A stretch of 64,000 nt of DNA. Source: Arthrobacter sulfonylureivorans. GTDB lineage: Bacteria; Actinomycetota; Actinomycetes; Actinomycetales; Micrococcaceae. Positions within the stretch are counted from its first letter, which is position 1, and each line of letters opens with the position of its first letter. This document shows positions 1 to 7,831 of this stretch, in pieces. The position numbers and the translations under genes were made by a program. A model generated the notes under the pieces. The model was not told the DNA's origin. It did no database searches and was given only the letters and a program-made list of their open reading frames with translations. The stretch is from positions 1 to 64,000 of the forward strand of contig RJAE01000005.1 in assembly GCA_004000035.1 (NCBI GenBank), written 5' to 3'.

Positions 1-405
1 CGGATCCCGCCCGAATGGCTCAAACGCCTCATCCGGCTACGCGACAGGCACTGCCGCGAATTCGGCTGCACCGTCCCCGCCGACCAATGCGACATCGACC
101 ACACCATCGCCTGGGAAGACGGCGGCAAAACAGTCCCCGAGAACCTCAGCGCCCACTGCAAACCCGGCCACAAAACCAAACACCACGGCGGCGGCAGCGT
201 CACCCAGGACAACGACGGCACCCTGCACTTCACCACCCGCTCCGGACACACCCACACCACCACCCCCGACGAAGGCTGGGCAATCACCTACCCCACAGCA
301 GAGGACCGGGCCAGCAACACAACGAACCAGGACAAAAGCGCAGCAGAACGGTCCGTTGACGGAGAGGATGGCGAACCATGCGACGAAACGCCACCGCCCT
401 TCTGA
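1..405 (+). CDS. HNH endonuclease domain protein, DUF222-type (C-terminal part, 5' end outside window)
   Basis: An open frame enters from the left edge and stops at 405 (134 codons, no start inside). It reads as the zinc-binding HNH end of the actinobacterial DUF222/13E12-repeat family: RDRHCREFGCTVPADQCDID, then DHTIAW, then ENLSAHCKPGHKTKHHGG, with the Cys pairs, Asp-His and the Asn/His/His expected for the beta-beta-alpha-metal fold. Family knowledge: such genes are abundant in Arthrobacter and mycobacteria and are thought to be nucleases, but their biological role is unsettled. The tail after the HNH motif is Thr/Asp/Glu-rich and low in complexity. The N-terminal DUF222 part lies outside the window, so intactness cannot be judged. 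Confidence 0.85.
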   Translation, partial: RIPPEWLKRLIRLRDRHCREFGCTVPADQCDIDHTIAWEDGGKTVPENLSAHCKPGHKTKHHGGGSVTQDNDGTLHFTTRSGHTHTTTPDEGWAITYPTAEDRASNTTNQDKSAAERSVDGEDGEPCDETPPPF

Positions 406-442
406 AAGACAGATTCGAAACCGAGCAGGAAGGGGACCGATA

Positions 443-946
443 GTGAGCAGGCGCAACCAGCCTCAGCCGACCGTCGATGATATTCTCCGGGAGTTCTTCG
501 CACAGCAACGTCAGTCCCGCCCGATTCGGGAAGATCGTTCGCTCCGGCTGGAGGCGCATTTACGGAGCTGTATCGAAGCCTGCGGCCCTGACTACATCTC
601 AGAGGAGTGGTGGTTGATGCTGGAGATTGAACGGTGCTTCGAGCCGAAGGACACGTTCGCCAGGCTTTTGCCAGCAGACTTTCTCCTGCCGCCAATGCAC
701 GATTTCTTATCGCCGGAGTGGCTGTTTGACCACGGTACTGACCGACTGGTTCAGGTGAATCACAGCTACCGCTTGGTCTGCTGGCTATGCAGCAGCGGCT
801 CGGTCAATCTCCGTGCGCTGCGGCCCAGCATCATCCAATTCATGATCCGACATGATGAGCTGGCCGTCCGTCCAAGGGCCCACAAGGGACCGGATCGTCT
901 GCTCCAACCGGCCGATGCCCCGATCACCCGCGAAGATCTGCCGTAG
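443..946 (+). CDS. hypothetical protein downstream of the HNH gene
   Basis: A 167-residue protein. I place the start at GTG 443 because AGGAAGGGG lies just before it; the frame is open upstream to 356 but overlaps the HNH gene. I do not recognise the family. It is Arg- and acid-rich with a Trp-Trp pair (EEWWLMLEIERCF) and a Leu/Phe-rich middle, with no signal peptide, membrane helix or cysteine cluster. It follows the HNH gene by 37 bases on the same strand and may be cotranscribed. It is convergent with murB. Base use is less GC-rich than its neighbours, which fits an accessory gene carried with the HNH gene, but no function can be assigned. Confidence 0.6.
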   Translation: MSRRNQPQPTVDDILREFFAQQRQSRPIREDRSLRLEAHLRSCIEACGPDYISEEWWLMLEIERCFEPKDTFARLLPADFLLPPMHDFLSPEWLFDHGTDRLVQVNHSYRLVCWLCSSGSVNLRALRPSIIQFMIRHDELAVRPRAHKGPDRLLQPADAPITREDLP

Positions 947-1005
947 GGCACAGTGCCAAGGGAGGAAGGGCTATCCCCCGCCCCTGTTATCGCCTGTTTC
1001 CGCTG

Positions 1006-2127
1006 TCAGAGGCTGCAGCCGATCAACAGGGGCTCGGGCTGAAGCCGAATACCAAAGGCACTGTCAACTCCATCCCGTACGGCACGGGCGATCGCCAGTA
1101 TGTCTTCTGCGCTGGCTTCACCACGGTTGGTGATTGCCAGTGTGTGCTTGGTCGACAGCGACGCGCGGCCGCCGGCCAAAGCGTGCCCGTTGAGGTCGCC
1201 GTTTGATGTGCCCTCGAGACCGAAGCCCTTGGAGAAGCCTGCATGGTCGATGAGCCAGGCAGCGCTCAGCTTGATCTTGTCGCCGGCCGGCCACCGCGGT
1301 GCGTTCGCGGGAAGTCTTTCCGCCGTTGCGGGATCGACGATGGGGTTGGTGAAGAATGATCCCGTGCTGAATGTGTCCCTGTCGGCAGGATCGTGGACCA
1401 TCCCCTTGGACGCGCGCAGCCGGAGTACTTCACGTCGAACGTCTGAGGCCTTGGCGGTTTCGCCGATCACGGCTCCTAGCACCCGGGCCAATTCGGCGTA
1501 ACGGATCGGAAGGCTCTGCCGCCCCGCCGTCAGCCGGAACTCAACTTCCAGCACCACGAAGCGTGGCGAACCGTTGACGGTGCTCCGTTTCAAGACCGAG
1601 TCCCGGTAGCCAAACGCGAGGTCGCTGTTGTCGAATTCCCGAATCGAACCAGTGTTCCTGTCCCATGTTCGGACCCGGGTGATGGTCTGCGAGACGTCGG
1701 ATCCGTAGGCGCCGACGTTCTGCACCGGTGTGGCACCCGTGAGCCCCGGAATACCGGAGAGCGCCTCCAGCCCGGCCCAGCCGCTGGTGACGGTCAAGGC
1801 AACGAGGTCGTCCCACGGCTGACCTGCTTGAACCGTGAGCGCCACGGCGCCGTCTTGTTCGTCGACGGTGTAGCCGGTGTTGGCGACACGGATGACGGTG
1901 CCCGGGTAGCCGCCGTCGGAAATCACGAGGTTGGACCCGCCGCCGACGATCAGAAGGTCGTCGCCGTAACCGTCGGCGGCCCTGACCGCATCGACAATCT
2001 CGGACTCGGAGCCGGCCTCGACGTAACGCCGGGCCACGCCGCCCACGCCGAGCGTTGTCAGCGGAGCAAGAAGCGTTTCTGTCACGATGCCGGCCTCTCC
2101 CCCGCCGGGTTCAGGGCGAGTCACCAA
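1006..2127 (-). CDS. murB: UDP-N-acetylmuramate dehydrogenase (UDP-N-acetylenolpyruvoylglucosamine reductase)
   Basis: Catalyses the NADPH- and FAD-dependent reduction of UDP-GlcNAc-enolpyruvate to UDP-MurNAc, the second committed step of peptidoglycan synthesis, in the cytoplasm. The 373 residues show the FAD-binding signature VGGGSNLV near 61-68, IPGLTGATPVQNVGAYG at 126-142, YRDSVLK at 174-180, the proton-donor serine (Ser257 in STGSFFTNP) and the catalytic glutamate (Glu365 in QPEP). The Tyr-containing loop and YRDS motif make it an E. coli-like type I MurB. The start at 2127 overlaps the stop of the upstream dehydratase by 7 bases, so it is probably translationally coupled to the two MaoC-like genes. 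It ends convergent with the hypothetical gene on its left. Confidence 0.95.
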   Translation of the reverse strand: MVTRPEPGGGEAGIVTETLLAPLTTLGVGGVARRYVEAGSESEIVDAVRAADGYGDDLLIVGGGSNLVISDGGYPGTVIRVANTGYTVDEQDGAVALTVQAGQPWDDLVALTVTSGWAGLEALSGIPGLTGATPVQNVGAYGSDVSQTITRVRTWDRNTGSIREFDNSDLAFGYRDSVLKRSTVNGSPRFVVLEVEFRLTAGRQSLPIRYAELARVLGAVIGETAKASDVRREVLRLRASKGMVHDPADRDTFSTGSFFTNPIVDPATAERLPANAPRWPAGDKIKLSAAWLIDHAGFSKGFGLEGTSNGDLNGHALAGGRASLSTKHTLAITNRGEASAEDILAIARAVRDGVDSAFGIRLQPEPLLIGCSL

Positions 2128-2549
2128 ACCTTGACGACCGCCTGGGCTTTGACCAGTACCTTCACACCCGCAGCGGTCACCGTCAGGTCGACTCGCGCCG
2201 TCCCGTTGTCTGCATCGATGGCGCCGATGGCACCGCTGACTTCGATGCTCGCACCCGGGCCGTCAACGTCCTCCACGAGGACTGGCTTGGTGAACCGAGT
2301 CTGGTAGTCGACGACGGCGGCCGGGTTACCGATCCAGTCCGTCACCAATTGCACGGCAGCCCCCATCGTGAACATGCCATGTGCGATGACGCCGGGAAGT
2401 CCCACCTGCTCGGCGAAGCGCCCGTTCCAGTGGATCGGATTGAAGTCGCCCGAGGCGCCGGCGTACCTGACCAAATCCGCGCGGGAGACCTCAATGGCTC
2501 GGGAGCCGATGTCCTGTCCAACGGTCAGCTCGTTCAGTTCGACGCTCAC
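2121..2549 (-). CDS. MaoC-type (R)-hydratase/dehydratase, HadB-like
   Basis: A 142-residue hot-dog-fold protein with the hydratase-2 motif GDFNPIHWNGRFAEQVGLPG followed by VIAHGMFTMG; the Asp and His of DFNPIH are the catalytic pair of MaoC enzymes. Its length matches the mycobacterial HadB subunit. It overlaps the preceding HadA-like gene by 4 bases (ATGA) and murB by 7, so the three form one operon. Family knowledge: HadA/HadB-type heterodimers dehydrate 3-hydroxyacyl thioesters. In Micrococcaceae, which lack mycolic acids, the substrate is unknown; general fatty-acid or CoA-ester metabolism is likely. The partner gene alongside suggests a heterodimer, which is inference. Confidence 0.85.
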   Translation of the reverse strand: MSVELNELTVGQDIGSRAIEVSRADLVRYAGASGDFNPIHWNGRFAEQVGLPGVIAHGMFTMGAAVQLVTDWIGNPAAVVDYQTRFTKPVLVEDVDGPGASIEVSGAIGAIDADNGTARVDLTVTAAGVKVLVKAQAVVKVW

Positions 2550-3007
2550 TGGCCTTCCCCTCTCACCAGGATCGACGACGTGGTGGTGGCCGTTCTCTCG
2601 CCGGCCACGGTGCTGATCTCGGCGCGGGTGGTGATCATGGCCCCGCCGCCCATGGCGCGGACCTGATCGACGTGGAGTTCGGCCACGAGTTCGTCGCCGG
2701 CGACGATCGGACGGTGGTGCACAAACCGCTGGTCGGCGTGGACGACGCGGGAGAAATCGATACCGGAGTCTGAATCCTCGATCAGCTGAGCATCTGCGCG
2801 TTGGGCCACGATGATGGCGAACGTCGGCGGTGCCACCAAATCTGCATAGCCGAGTGCGCGCGCGGCTTCAACGTCGAAGTGCGCGGGATGTGTGGCTTTC
2901 ACCGCCGAGGCGAACTCCCTGATTTTCTCGCGGCCCACAGTGTAGGCAGCGCCGGCCGGGTACACGCGGCCGGCGAGGTCGGGGTTGACCCCGGCTTGCT
3001 CGGACAT
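2546..3007 (-). CDS. FAS1-like dehydratase domain protein, HadA-like (MaoC N-terminal family)
   Basis: A 153-residue hot-dog protein starting at ATG 3007, chosen because AAGGAG lies six bases upstream; a longer open frame to 3301 overlaps the next gene and lacks support. Motifs include AAGAAYTVGREKIREFASAV near the N-terminus, LVAPPTFAI and a later RFVHHRPIVAGDEL, all typical of the N-terminal MaoC-like dehydratase family that includes mycobacterial HadA/HadC. It lacks the DxNPxH catalytic motif present in the downstream gene, which fits a structural or substrate-channel subunit paired with it. It is the first gene of a tight dehydratase-dehydratase-murB operon. Confidence 0.85.
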   Translation of the reverse strand: MSEQAGVNPDLAGRVYPAGAAYTVGREKIREFASAVKATHPAHFDVEAARALGYADLVAPPTFAIIVAQRADAQLIEDSDSGIDFSRVVHADQRFVHHRPIVAGDELVAELHVDQVRAMGGGAMITTRAEISTVAGERTATTTSSILVRGEGQ

Positions 3008-3039
3008 GGATCTCCTTCGGTGGAGTGGGCGGGGATGAA

Positions 3040-3294
3040 CTAACGTCGCTTGGCCTGAGGGGTGCTGCGCGGATTTGCGGCCGCTTGCCGGGCCCGGGCG
3101 TCGCGGAATCGGACCAGCAGCCCTGCCAGATGGGTCAGCAGTCCCGTGGCAATGACCGCAATCGCTGCCCAGATCAGCCATTGGATGCTGGCCGAGGCGC
3201 CTATGACAGACAGCAGGATCCCGACGCCGATGAGTGCCATGGCAGAGATCACCAGCTTGCGGTACAGCGGCGAGCCGAGGTCCCAAGGATTCAT
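3040..3294 (-). CDS. small two-helix membrane protein of unknown function
   Basis: An 84-residue protein with two predicted membrane helices (about 14-32, LVISAMALIGVGILLSVIGA, and 38-60) and a strongly basic C-terminal tail rich in Arg, Ala and Lys. No enzymatic motif is visible. It lies 32 bases upstream of the HadA-like gene on the same strand and could be the first gene of that transcript. Its hydrophobic pattern and codon use look like a real gene. I have no name for the family. Confidence 0.7.
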   Translation of the reverse strand: MNPWDLGSPLYRKLVISAMALIGVGILLSVIGASASIQWLIWAAIAVIATGLLTHLAGLLVRFRDARARQAAANPRSTPQAKRR

Positions 3295-3375
3295 ACTTCA
3301 AGGTTACCGGCCGCGCCGCTGCCGGCCGAACCGCGGAGCGGATTGCGTTGCTTCGGTTCCGGTCCCGATGGTTCG

Positions 3376-4293
3376 CTAGAACAGTTGTTCCTGCATGGCG
3401 GGCAGCTCTGAGACGAATTCCCCCAGTGCGATCCGGCGGCCCTTCAGTCTCCCGAGGTCCGCCAGGAAGTGCGGGCCACCCTCCGTTAGCTGCGCAGCCG
3501 CGATGCTGCCCAGAATGCCTTGCACGGTGAGCCCGTGGTCTCCTGAATCAAAGTTGCTCGGGTAGCTCCTCCTGATGCCATCCGCGAGCACCGGCGCCGC
3601 CAGCTCCGGCAACTGCCACGGGTCATCGACGACGTCGAAGCCCTCTAGTTGAGCGGCAGGCAGCAAGTTGCGGACAGTAGCAGCGTGGCTCGCATTGATC
3701 CGCTCCAGATCGTCCGCAGGCAGCGGGGTCAGGAGCCCGGCATACTTGGCGGCACTGCGCACTGCTTGGGTCAGTTCGGTAGCTCCCGAAACCATGTCCT
3801 CCAGCACTCGGACCACCCGCCCGTCACGCGTCTTGGCAACGTAGCGGGCGACCACGGCGCCTTGCTCGGCCAACCGCAGCGACTTCCGTATGTTGGCCGC
3901 CGTCCCCACCTTGCTGGCACCGTTGGCGAACGTCGCGACGTAGAGCCAGTGCGGCTGCGCGAGATACAGCAATAACCCCTCAGGCGCCCGGCCGCTGCGA
4001 TGGCTGTCATGCAGGAAGCGCAAGTCGTCATTGAGGAAGCAGTTCACACACTGGTATCCGCGCTCGGCAGGCGCCTGCAACCGGCACGGCACATGTGTCC
4101 GATCATCTGCGGAATGCACCCGGTGGCTGCCCAGGCAGAAGACTTGTGGATCCAGCACTCGGAAGCCCAGACGGGTCCCGGCTCTCACCGGAATGCCCTC
4201 CGGTGTACCGTCCGGGGATGCCAGACGCAGCTGGGGCCCCGCTGTGGTCCAGACAATGCCGTGGGCAAGATAAAGGGCGGGCATGGCGTCCAC
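3376..4293 (-). CDS. DUF2797 family protein
   Basis: A 305-residue protein with a His/Cys cluster at roughly 54-84 (CLGSHRVHSADDRTHVPC, then YQCVNCF) that could bind zinc, followed by YLAQPHWLYVATFANGASKVGTA, a segment resembling a GIY-YIG-like core. This arrangement is what I know as DUF2797, a conserved actinobacterial and proteobacterial family with no established function. No signal peptide or membrane helix. It is expressed leftward, separated from the tRNA genes on its right by a strong hairpin, so it probably has its own promoter in the short gap. The start is the first ATG giving full family length; MDAMPALYLAHG contains a second possible Met at position 4. Confidence 0.75.
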   Translation of the reverse strand: MDAMPALYLAHGIVWTTAGPQLRLASPDGTPEGIPVRAGTRLGFRVLDPQVFCLGSHRVHSADDRTHVPCRLQAPAERGYQCVNCFLNDDLRFLHDSHRSGRAPEGLLLYLAQPHWLYVATFANGASKVGTAANIRKSLRLAEQGAVVARYVAKTRDGRVVRVLEDMVSGATELTQAVRSAAKYAGLLTPLPADDLERINASHAATVRNLLPAAQLEGFDVVDDPWQLPELAAPVLADGIRRSYPSNFDSGDHGLTVQGILGSIAAAQLTEGGPHFLADLGRLKGRRIALGEFVSELPAMQEQLF

Positions 4294-4366
4294 TCTAGTC
4301 AGGGGAGCTCAACACGGACCGGCGGACGGACGGCCGCACAGCAGACCGGCAGACCCCGTAACAAGC

Positions 4367-4408
4367 TGAAGGGCCCGTCCGGAACCGTAGTTCCGATCGG
4401 GCCCTTCA
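4367..4408 (-). terminator. hairpin terminator after tRNA-Met
   Basis: The arms TGAAGGGCCCG (4367-4377) and CGGGCCCTTCA (4398-4408) pair perfectly, and an inner CGGAAC/GTTCCG stem stacks on them. The hairpin sits directly downstream of tRNA-Met on the minus strand and upstream of the DUF2797 gene. No long U-tract follows, as is common in high-GC actinobacteria. Confidence 0.75.
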
Positions 4409-4416
4409 AGGCTTTG

Positions 4417-4490
4417 TAGCGGTGCCCGGACTCGATCCGGGGACCTCACGATTATGAGTCGTGCGCTCTAACCAGCTGAGCTACACCGCC
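4417..4490 (-). tRNA. tRNA-Met (anticodon CAT)
   Basis: The reverse strand folds into a standard 74-nt cloverleaf. The acceptor stem is GGCGGTG/CACCGCT with one G-U pair and discriminator A. The D-arm is GCTCAGCTGGTTAGAGC, the anticodon loop CTCATAA reads CAT, and the T-arm is CCCGGATCGAGTCCGGG. The G-C content and D-loop resemble elongator rather than initiator tRNA-Met; a CAT tRNA later modified to read isoleucine codons cannot be fully excluded by eye. CCA is not fully encoded. It is downstream of tRNA-Thr on the same strand. Confidence 0.95.
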
Positions 4491-4492
4491 AC

Positions 4493-4545
4493 GAATGGCA
4501 GTGCCCGCGCCGCGTCTCGCGACGCAGACGCGGGCTTTGCCATTC
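4493..4545 (-). terminator. long hairpin between tRNA-Thr and tRNA-Met
   Basis: GAATGGCA (4493-4500) pairs with TGCCATTC (4538-4545), and the inner GCCCGCG and CGCGGGC also pair, giving a long interrupted stem between the two tRNA genes. It could be a partial terminator or an RNase processing element separating the tRNAs from a common precursor. Which of these it is cannot be told from the sequence. Confidence 0.5.
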
Positions 4546-4547
4546 AG

Positions 4548-4619
4548 AGCCCCCCACCGGAATCGATCCGGTGACCTCGTTCTTACCAAGAACGCGCTCT
4601 ACCACTGAGCTAGGGGGGC
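4548..4619 (-). tRNA. tRNA-Thr (anticodon GGT)
   Basis: The reverse strand gives a 72-nt cloverleaf. The acceptor is GCCCCCC/GGGGGGC with discriminator T, the D-arm GCTCAGTGGTAGAGC, the anticodon stem CGTTC/GAACG with loop TTGGTAA (anticodon GGT), and the T-arm ACCGGATCGATTCCGGT. CCA is not encoded. On the upstream (right) side, TTTCAT and TAATGT spaced by 18 bases around 4628-4660 could be its promoter, but this is weak. Confidence 0.95.
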
Positions 4620-4904
4620 AACGGAGAAATACATTACCAGCAATTTGCCCCGGGATGAAATCGAACTGAGGGCCCGTGGTGAACGCCACACCGCAGGCTT
4701 CGGCTTGTGCCGCAATCCGGCCCTTGGCGTACGGGTTTAGCCCCTGGAATGTTTCCTCAAGCCGCCGAAAGCGCTGCCGGAACCGTGCTGCCGAATGGAA
4801 CCTGTCGATGCGCGAGTCATTCCCAAAGTGCAGTGAAGATCACATGTAAGTAGGGGTGAAACGAGTGCTATGGGTAGTCTGGGGGCACTATTCGAAAGGA
4901 ACCC

Positions 4905-5699
4905 ATGCAGGTTTCACAGTCATCCACGTCCCGGGATGGAATTGTCTCCCGGCTGCGTGCCGCAGGCTGCGTATTTGCTGAGGAAGAAGCGGACCTGCTG
5001 CTGGCCGAAAGCGGCCGCCCGAAAGTCTTGGCGGCAAGGGTGGAACAGCGGGCTGCCGGCATGCCTCTGGAACAGGTACTGGGTTGGGCTGAGTTCTGCG
5101 GCTTGCGTGTTGCCGTGGCTCCGGGAGTCTTCGTCCCGCGCCGGAGAACGGAGTTCCTGGTCCAGCGTGCAGCCGACCTTGCCCCGGCGCGCAGCGGCGC
5201 CGTCGTCGACCTGTGCTGCGGCTCCGGAGCCGTGGCGGCGGCGCTGGGCAAGCTGCTGGCACCCACTGAGCTGCACGCCGCTGATGTGGATCCGGCGGCG
5301 GTTGCCTGTGCGCGTAAGAACCTGCCGGCCGCGCAGGTGCACGAAGGCGATCTATTCGACGCGCTGCCCTCGGGACTGCGGGGCCGGGTGGATGTCCTGG
5401 CCGCCAATGTGCCCTATGTGCCCACACAGGAGATCGCCCTACTGCCGGCGGAGGCCCGCCTGCACGAAGCGGCGTGGGCGCTCGACGGCGGTGCGGACGG
5501 TTTGGCGGTCATGCGCCGCGTTGCGGCGGGCGCACCGGAGTGGTTGGCACCCGGTGGGTCGGTCCTGGTGGAAACGAGCGAGCGTCAGGCAGAGACTGCT
5601 TCCGGCGTCTTTGAAAGCTGCGGGCTTGCGGCCGCTGTGACCTATTCGCCCGAACACGGGTCCGCGGTGGTCTCGGGCACCCGGGAAACGCCGGCCTGA
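4905..5699 (+). CDS. PrmC/HemK-related protein-(glutamine-N5) methyltransferase, unknown substrate
   Basis: A 264-residue class I SAM-dependent methyltransferase with the PrmC layout: a helical N-terminal domain (about 1-75), VPRRRTEFLV near 77-86, SAM motif I VVDLCCGSGAVAAAL at about 99-113, ADVDP (motif II), then the substrate loop AANVPYVPT. The usual N-P-P-Y is N-V-P-Y here. Family knowledge: true release-factor methylases keep NPPY; this branch is a separate actinobacterial group of unknown substrate. It starts at ATG 4905 after GAAAGG. It stands alone on the plus strand and is followed by a 39-bp tandem repeat and a bidirectional terminator. Confidence 0.85.
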   Translation: MQVSQSSTSRDGIVSRLRAAGCVFAEEEADLLLAESGRPKVLAARVEQRAAGMPLEQVLGWAEFCGLRVAVAPGVFVPRRRTEFLVQRAADLAPARSGAVVDLCCGSGAVAAALGKLLAPTELHAADVDPAAVACARKNLPAAQVHEGDLFDALPSGLRGRVDVLAANVPYVPTQEIALLPAEARLHEAAWALDGGADGLAVMRRVAAGAPEWLAPGGSVLVETSERQAETASGVFESCGLAAAVTYSPEHGSAVVSGTRETPA

Positions 5700-5707
5700 A
5701 GGCGGGC

Positions 5708-5785
5708 CAGCCAGCCGGAAGGCGCACCAGCGCCCGGAAGGCCGGTCAGCCAGCCGGAAGGCGCACCAGCGCCCGAAAGGCGCGT
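5708..5785. repeat. two tandem copies of a 39-bp unit
   Basis: Bases 5708-5746 and 5747-5785 are near-identical 39-bp direct repeats beginning CAGCCAGCCGGAAGGCGC. They differ only at a few positions near the 3' end of the unit. They lie between the stop of the methyltransferase gene and its terminator and read through no gene. A recent slip or unequal duplication is the simplest origin. Confidence 0.85.
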
Positions 5786-5791
5786 TAAACG

Positions 5792-5828
5792 CCTCCGGGG
5801 CACCTGTCCATGACAGATGCCCCGGAGG
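5792..5828. terminator. bidirectional terminator between the PrmC-like gene and the DEAD helicase
   Basis: The perfect 11-bp arms CCTCCGGGGCA (5792-5802) and TGCCCCGGAGG (5818-5828) enclose a 15-base loop. The hairpin sits between two converging genes and can serve both strands. Confidence 0.8.
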
Positions 5829-5851
5829 GTGGCTAACAGATCCGGAGGGGA

Positions 5852-7831
5852 TTAGCCGCGGGTGTGGCGAGGCTTGCGCGGACCGCCGAAGCTGCGGTCG
5901 CGGTCGCCGCCGAAGCCACCGCGGTCGGTGCGGTCGCCGCTGAAGCTGCGTTCGCCGCTGAAGCTGCGTTCGCCGTCGTTCTTCTTGTACGGACGATCCC
6001 CGTCAAACTTCTTCTTGTAGGGGCGGTCGCCGTCGGACTTCTTGGTGAACGGCCGGTCTCCCCGGTCGCTGCGGAATCCACCGCGGTGGCCGCCGCCGAA
6101 GTCGTCGCGGTCCCGGCGCGGCTTGCGGCCGGCGTCGAGTTCCAGGTGAATCAGCTCGCCGCCGATGCGGGTCTTGGACAGCGCACGCAGCTGGTCCTTG
6201 CTCAGGTCCGCGGGCAGCTCGACCAGCGAGTGGTCCGAGCGGATGTCGATGCCGCCGATCTGGGCGGCGGACAGGCCGCCCTCGTTGGCGATGGCGCCGA
6301 CAATGGAGCCGGGCATCACGCGGTTGCGGCGCCCGACGGCGATCCGGTAGGTGGCGTTGCCCTCGGTCAGGGTGCGGGACGGGCCGCGTGAATTCATGGA
6401 GTCACGTCCGCCGCCGGCACGCTCGCGCTGGCCCTTCGGTGCTTCCGGCAGGTCCTGGACCAGCAGCGGGCGTCCGCCCTGGGCCATGACGGCCAGGGCG
6501 GCGGCAATTTCGGCTGCCGGAACGTCGTGCTCGGTCTCGTAGTTGGCGACCAGGTCGCGGAAGATCGAGACGTCTTCGGAAGCCAGGGTCTCGGTGATCT
6601 TTTCCGCGAACTTGCGCATCCGCAGGTTGTTGATGGTCTCGGCGGAGGGCAGGTGCATCTGCTCGACCGGCTGGCGGGTGGCCTTCTCAATGGCCCGCAG
6701 CAGGTACTTCTCGCGCGGGGTCATGAACAGGATGGCGTCACCCGAGCGTCCGGCACGGCCGGTGCGGCCGATGCGGTGCACGTAGGACTCGGTGTCGTGC
6801 GGGATGTCGTAGTTGACAACCAAGGTGATGCGCTCGACGTCCAGCCCACGGGCGGCCACGTCGGTGGCGACCAGGATGTCGATCTTGCCGTCGCGCAGCG
6901 CCTCGACGGTGCGCTCACGCTGCTGCTGCGGGATGTCGCCGTTGATGGCGGCGGAACGGTAGCCGCGGGCCTTGAGCTTGTCGGCCAGGTCTTCGGTGGC
7001 CATCTTGGTGCGCACGAAGGCGATCACGCCGTCGAAATCTTCGGCTTCCAGGATCCGGGTCATGGCGTCGAGCTTGTGCGGGCCCATGACCTGCAGGTAG
7101 CGCTGGCGGGTGTTGGTGCCGGTGGTGGTCTTGGCCTTGACCGTGATTTCGGCCGGGTCCTTCAGGTACTTCTTGGCGATCCGGCGGATGGCGGTCGGCA
7201 TGGTCGCCGAGAACAGCGCAACCTGCTTATCTTCCGGGGTCTTCGAGAGGATCTGGTCCACCTCTTCGGCGAAGCCCATGCGCAGCATCTCGTCGGCCTC
7301 GTCCAGCACCATGTACTGGAGCTCGGACAGGTCCAGCGAACCCTTTTCGATGTGGTCGATCACGCGGCCGGGGGTGCCGACAACAACCTGGGCGCCGCGG
7401 CGCAGTCCGGCCAGCTGCGGGCCGTAGGCGGAGCCGCCGTAGACCGGCAGCACGGTGAAATCGTCCATGTGCGCGGCGTAGGAGGAAAACGCCTCCGCCA
7501 CTTGCAGGGCCAGCTCGCGGGTAGGCGCCAGCACCAGGATCTGGGTGTTCTTGGTCGGCGGCAGCTCGGCCATCCGGGACAGCGCCGGAACGGCGAAGGC
7601 TGCGGTCTTGCCGGTGCCGGTCTGGGCCAGGCCCACGACGTCGCGGCCTTCGAGCAGCACAGGGATGGTGGCGGCCTGGATCGGCGAGGGCTTTTCGTAG
7701 CCGACGTCGGTCAGTGCCGCGAGGACGCGGCCATCGAGGCCGAAGTCGGTGAAGAGTACGGTGTTTTCGTCTTCGACGGCCTCAGCGGCGTCGGTGTTTT
7801 CAGGCAGGGTATTAACAGTGTTTTCGGACAC
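5852..7831 (-). CDS. DEAD-box ATP-dependent RNA helicase with DbpA-like RNA-binding domain and Arg/Gly-rich tail
   Basis: A 659-residue RNA helicase of the DeaD/CsdA type, expected to unwind structured RNA in ribosome assembly and mRNA turnover, especially in the cold. It starts at GTG 7831 with GAGGAAC seven bases upstream. Motifs in order: Q-motif region GYEKPSPIQAATIP (about 44-57), Walker A AQTGTGKT (69-76), PTRELA, DEAD in VLDEADEML, SAT, then helicase C motifs with ARGLDVE and HRIGRTGRAGR. A DbpA-type RNA-binding domain follows (TYRIAVGRRNRVMPGSIVGA to IHLELDAG). The last 80 residues are an Arg/Gly/Asp-rich low-complexity tail with repeated DGDRPYKK and GERSFSG units, typical of RNA-binding tails. 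It has a long leader upstream. Confidence 0.93.
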   Translation of the reverse strand: MSENTVNTLPENTDAAEAVEDENTVLFTDFGLDGRVLAALTDVGYEKPSPIQAATIPVLLEGRDVVGLAQTGTGKTAAFAVPALSRMAELPPTKNTQILVLAPTRELALQVAEAFSSYAAHMDDFTVLPVYGGSAYGPQLAGLRRGAQVVVGTPGRVIDHIEKGSLDLSELQYMVLDEADEMLRMGFAEEVDQILSKTPEDKQVALFSATMPTAIRRIAKKYLKDPAEITVKAKTTTGTNTRQRYLQVMGPHKLDAMTRILEAEDFDGVIAFVRTKMATEDLADKLKARGYRSAAINGDIPQQQRERTVEALRDGKIDILVATDVAARGLDVERITLVVNYDIPHDTESYVHRIGRTGRAGRSGDAILFMTPREKYLLRAIEKATRQPVEQMHLPSAETINNLRMRKFAEKITETLASEDVSIFRDLVANYETEHDVPAAEIAAALAVMAQGGRPLLVQDLPEAPKGQRERAGGGRDSMNSRGPSRTLTEGNATYRIAVGRRNRVMPGSIVGAIANEGGLSAAQIGGIDIRSDHSLVELPADLSKDQLRALSKTRIGGELIHLELDAGRKPRRDRDDFGGGHRGGFRSDRGDRPFTKKSDGDRPYKKKFDGDRPYKKNDGERSFSGERSFSGDRTDRGGFGGDRDRSFGGPRKPRHTRG

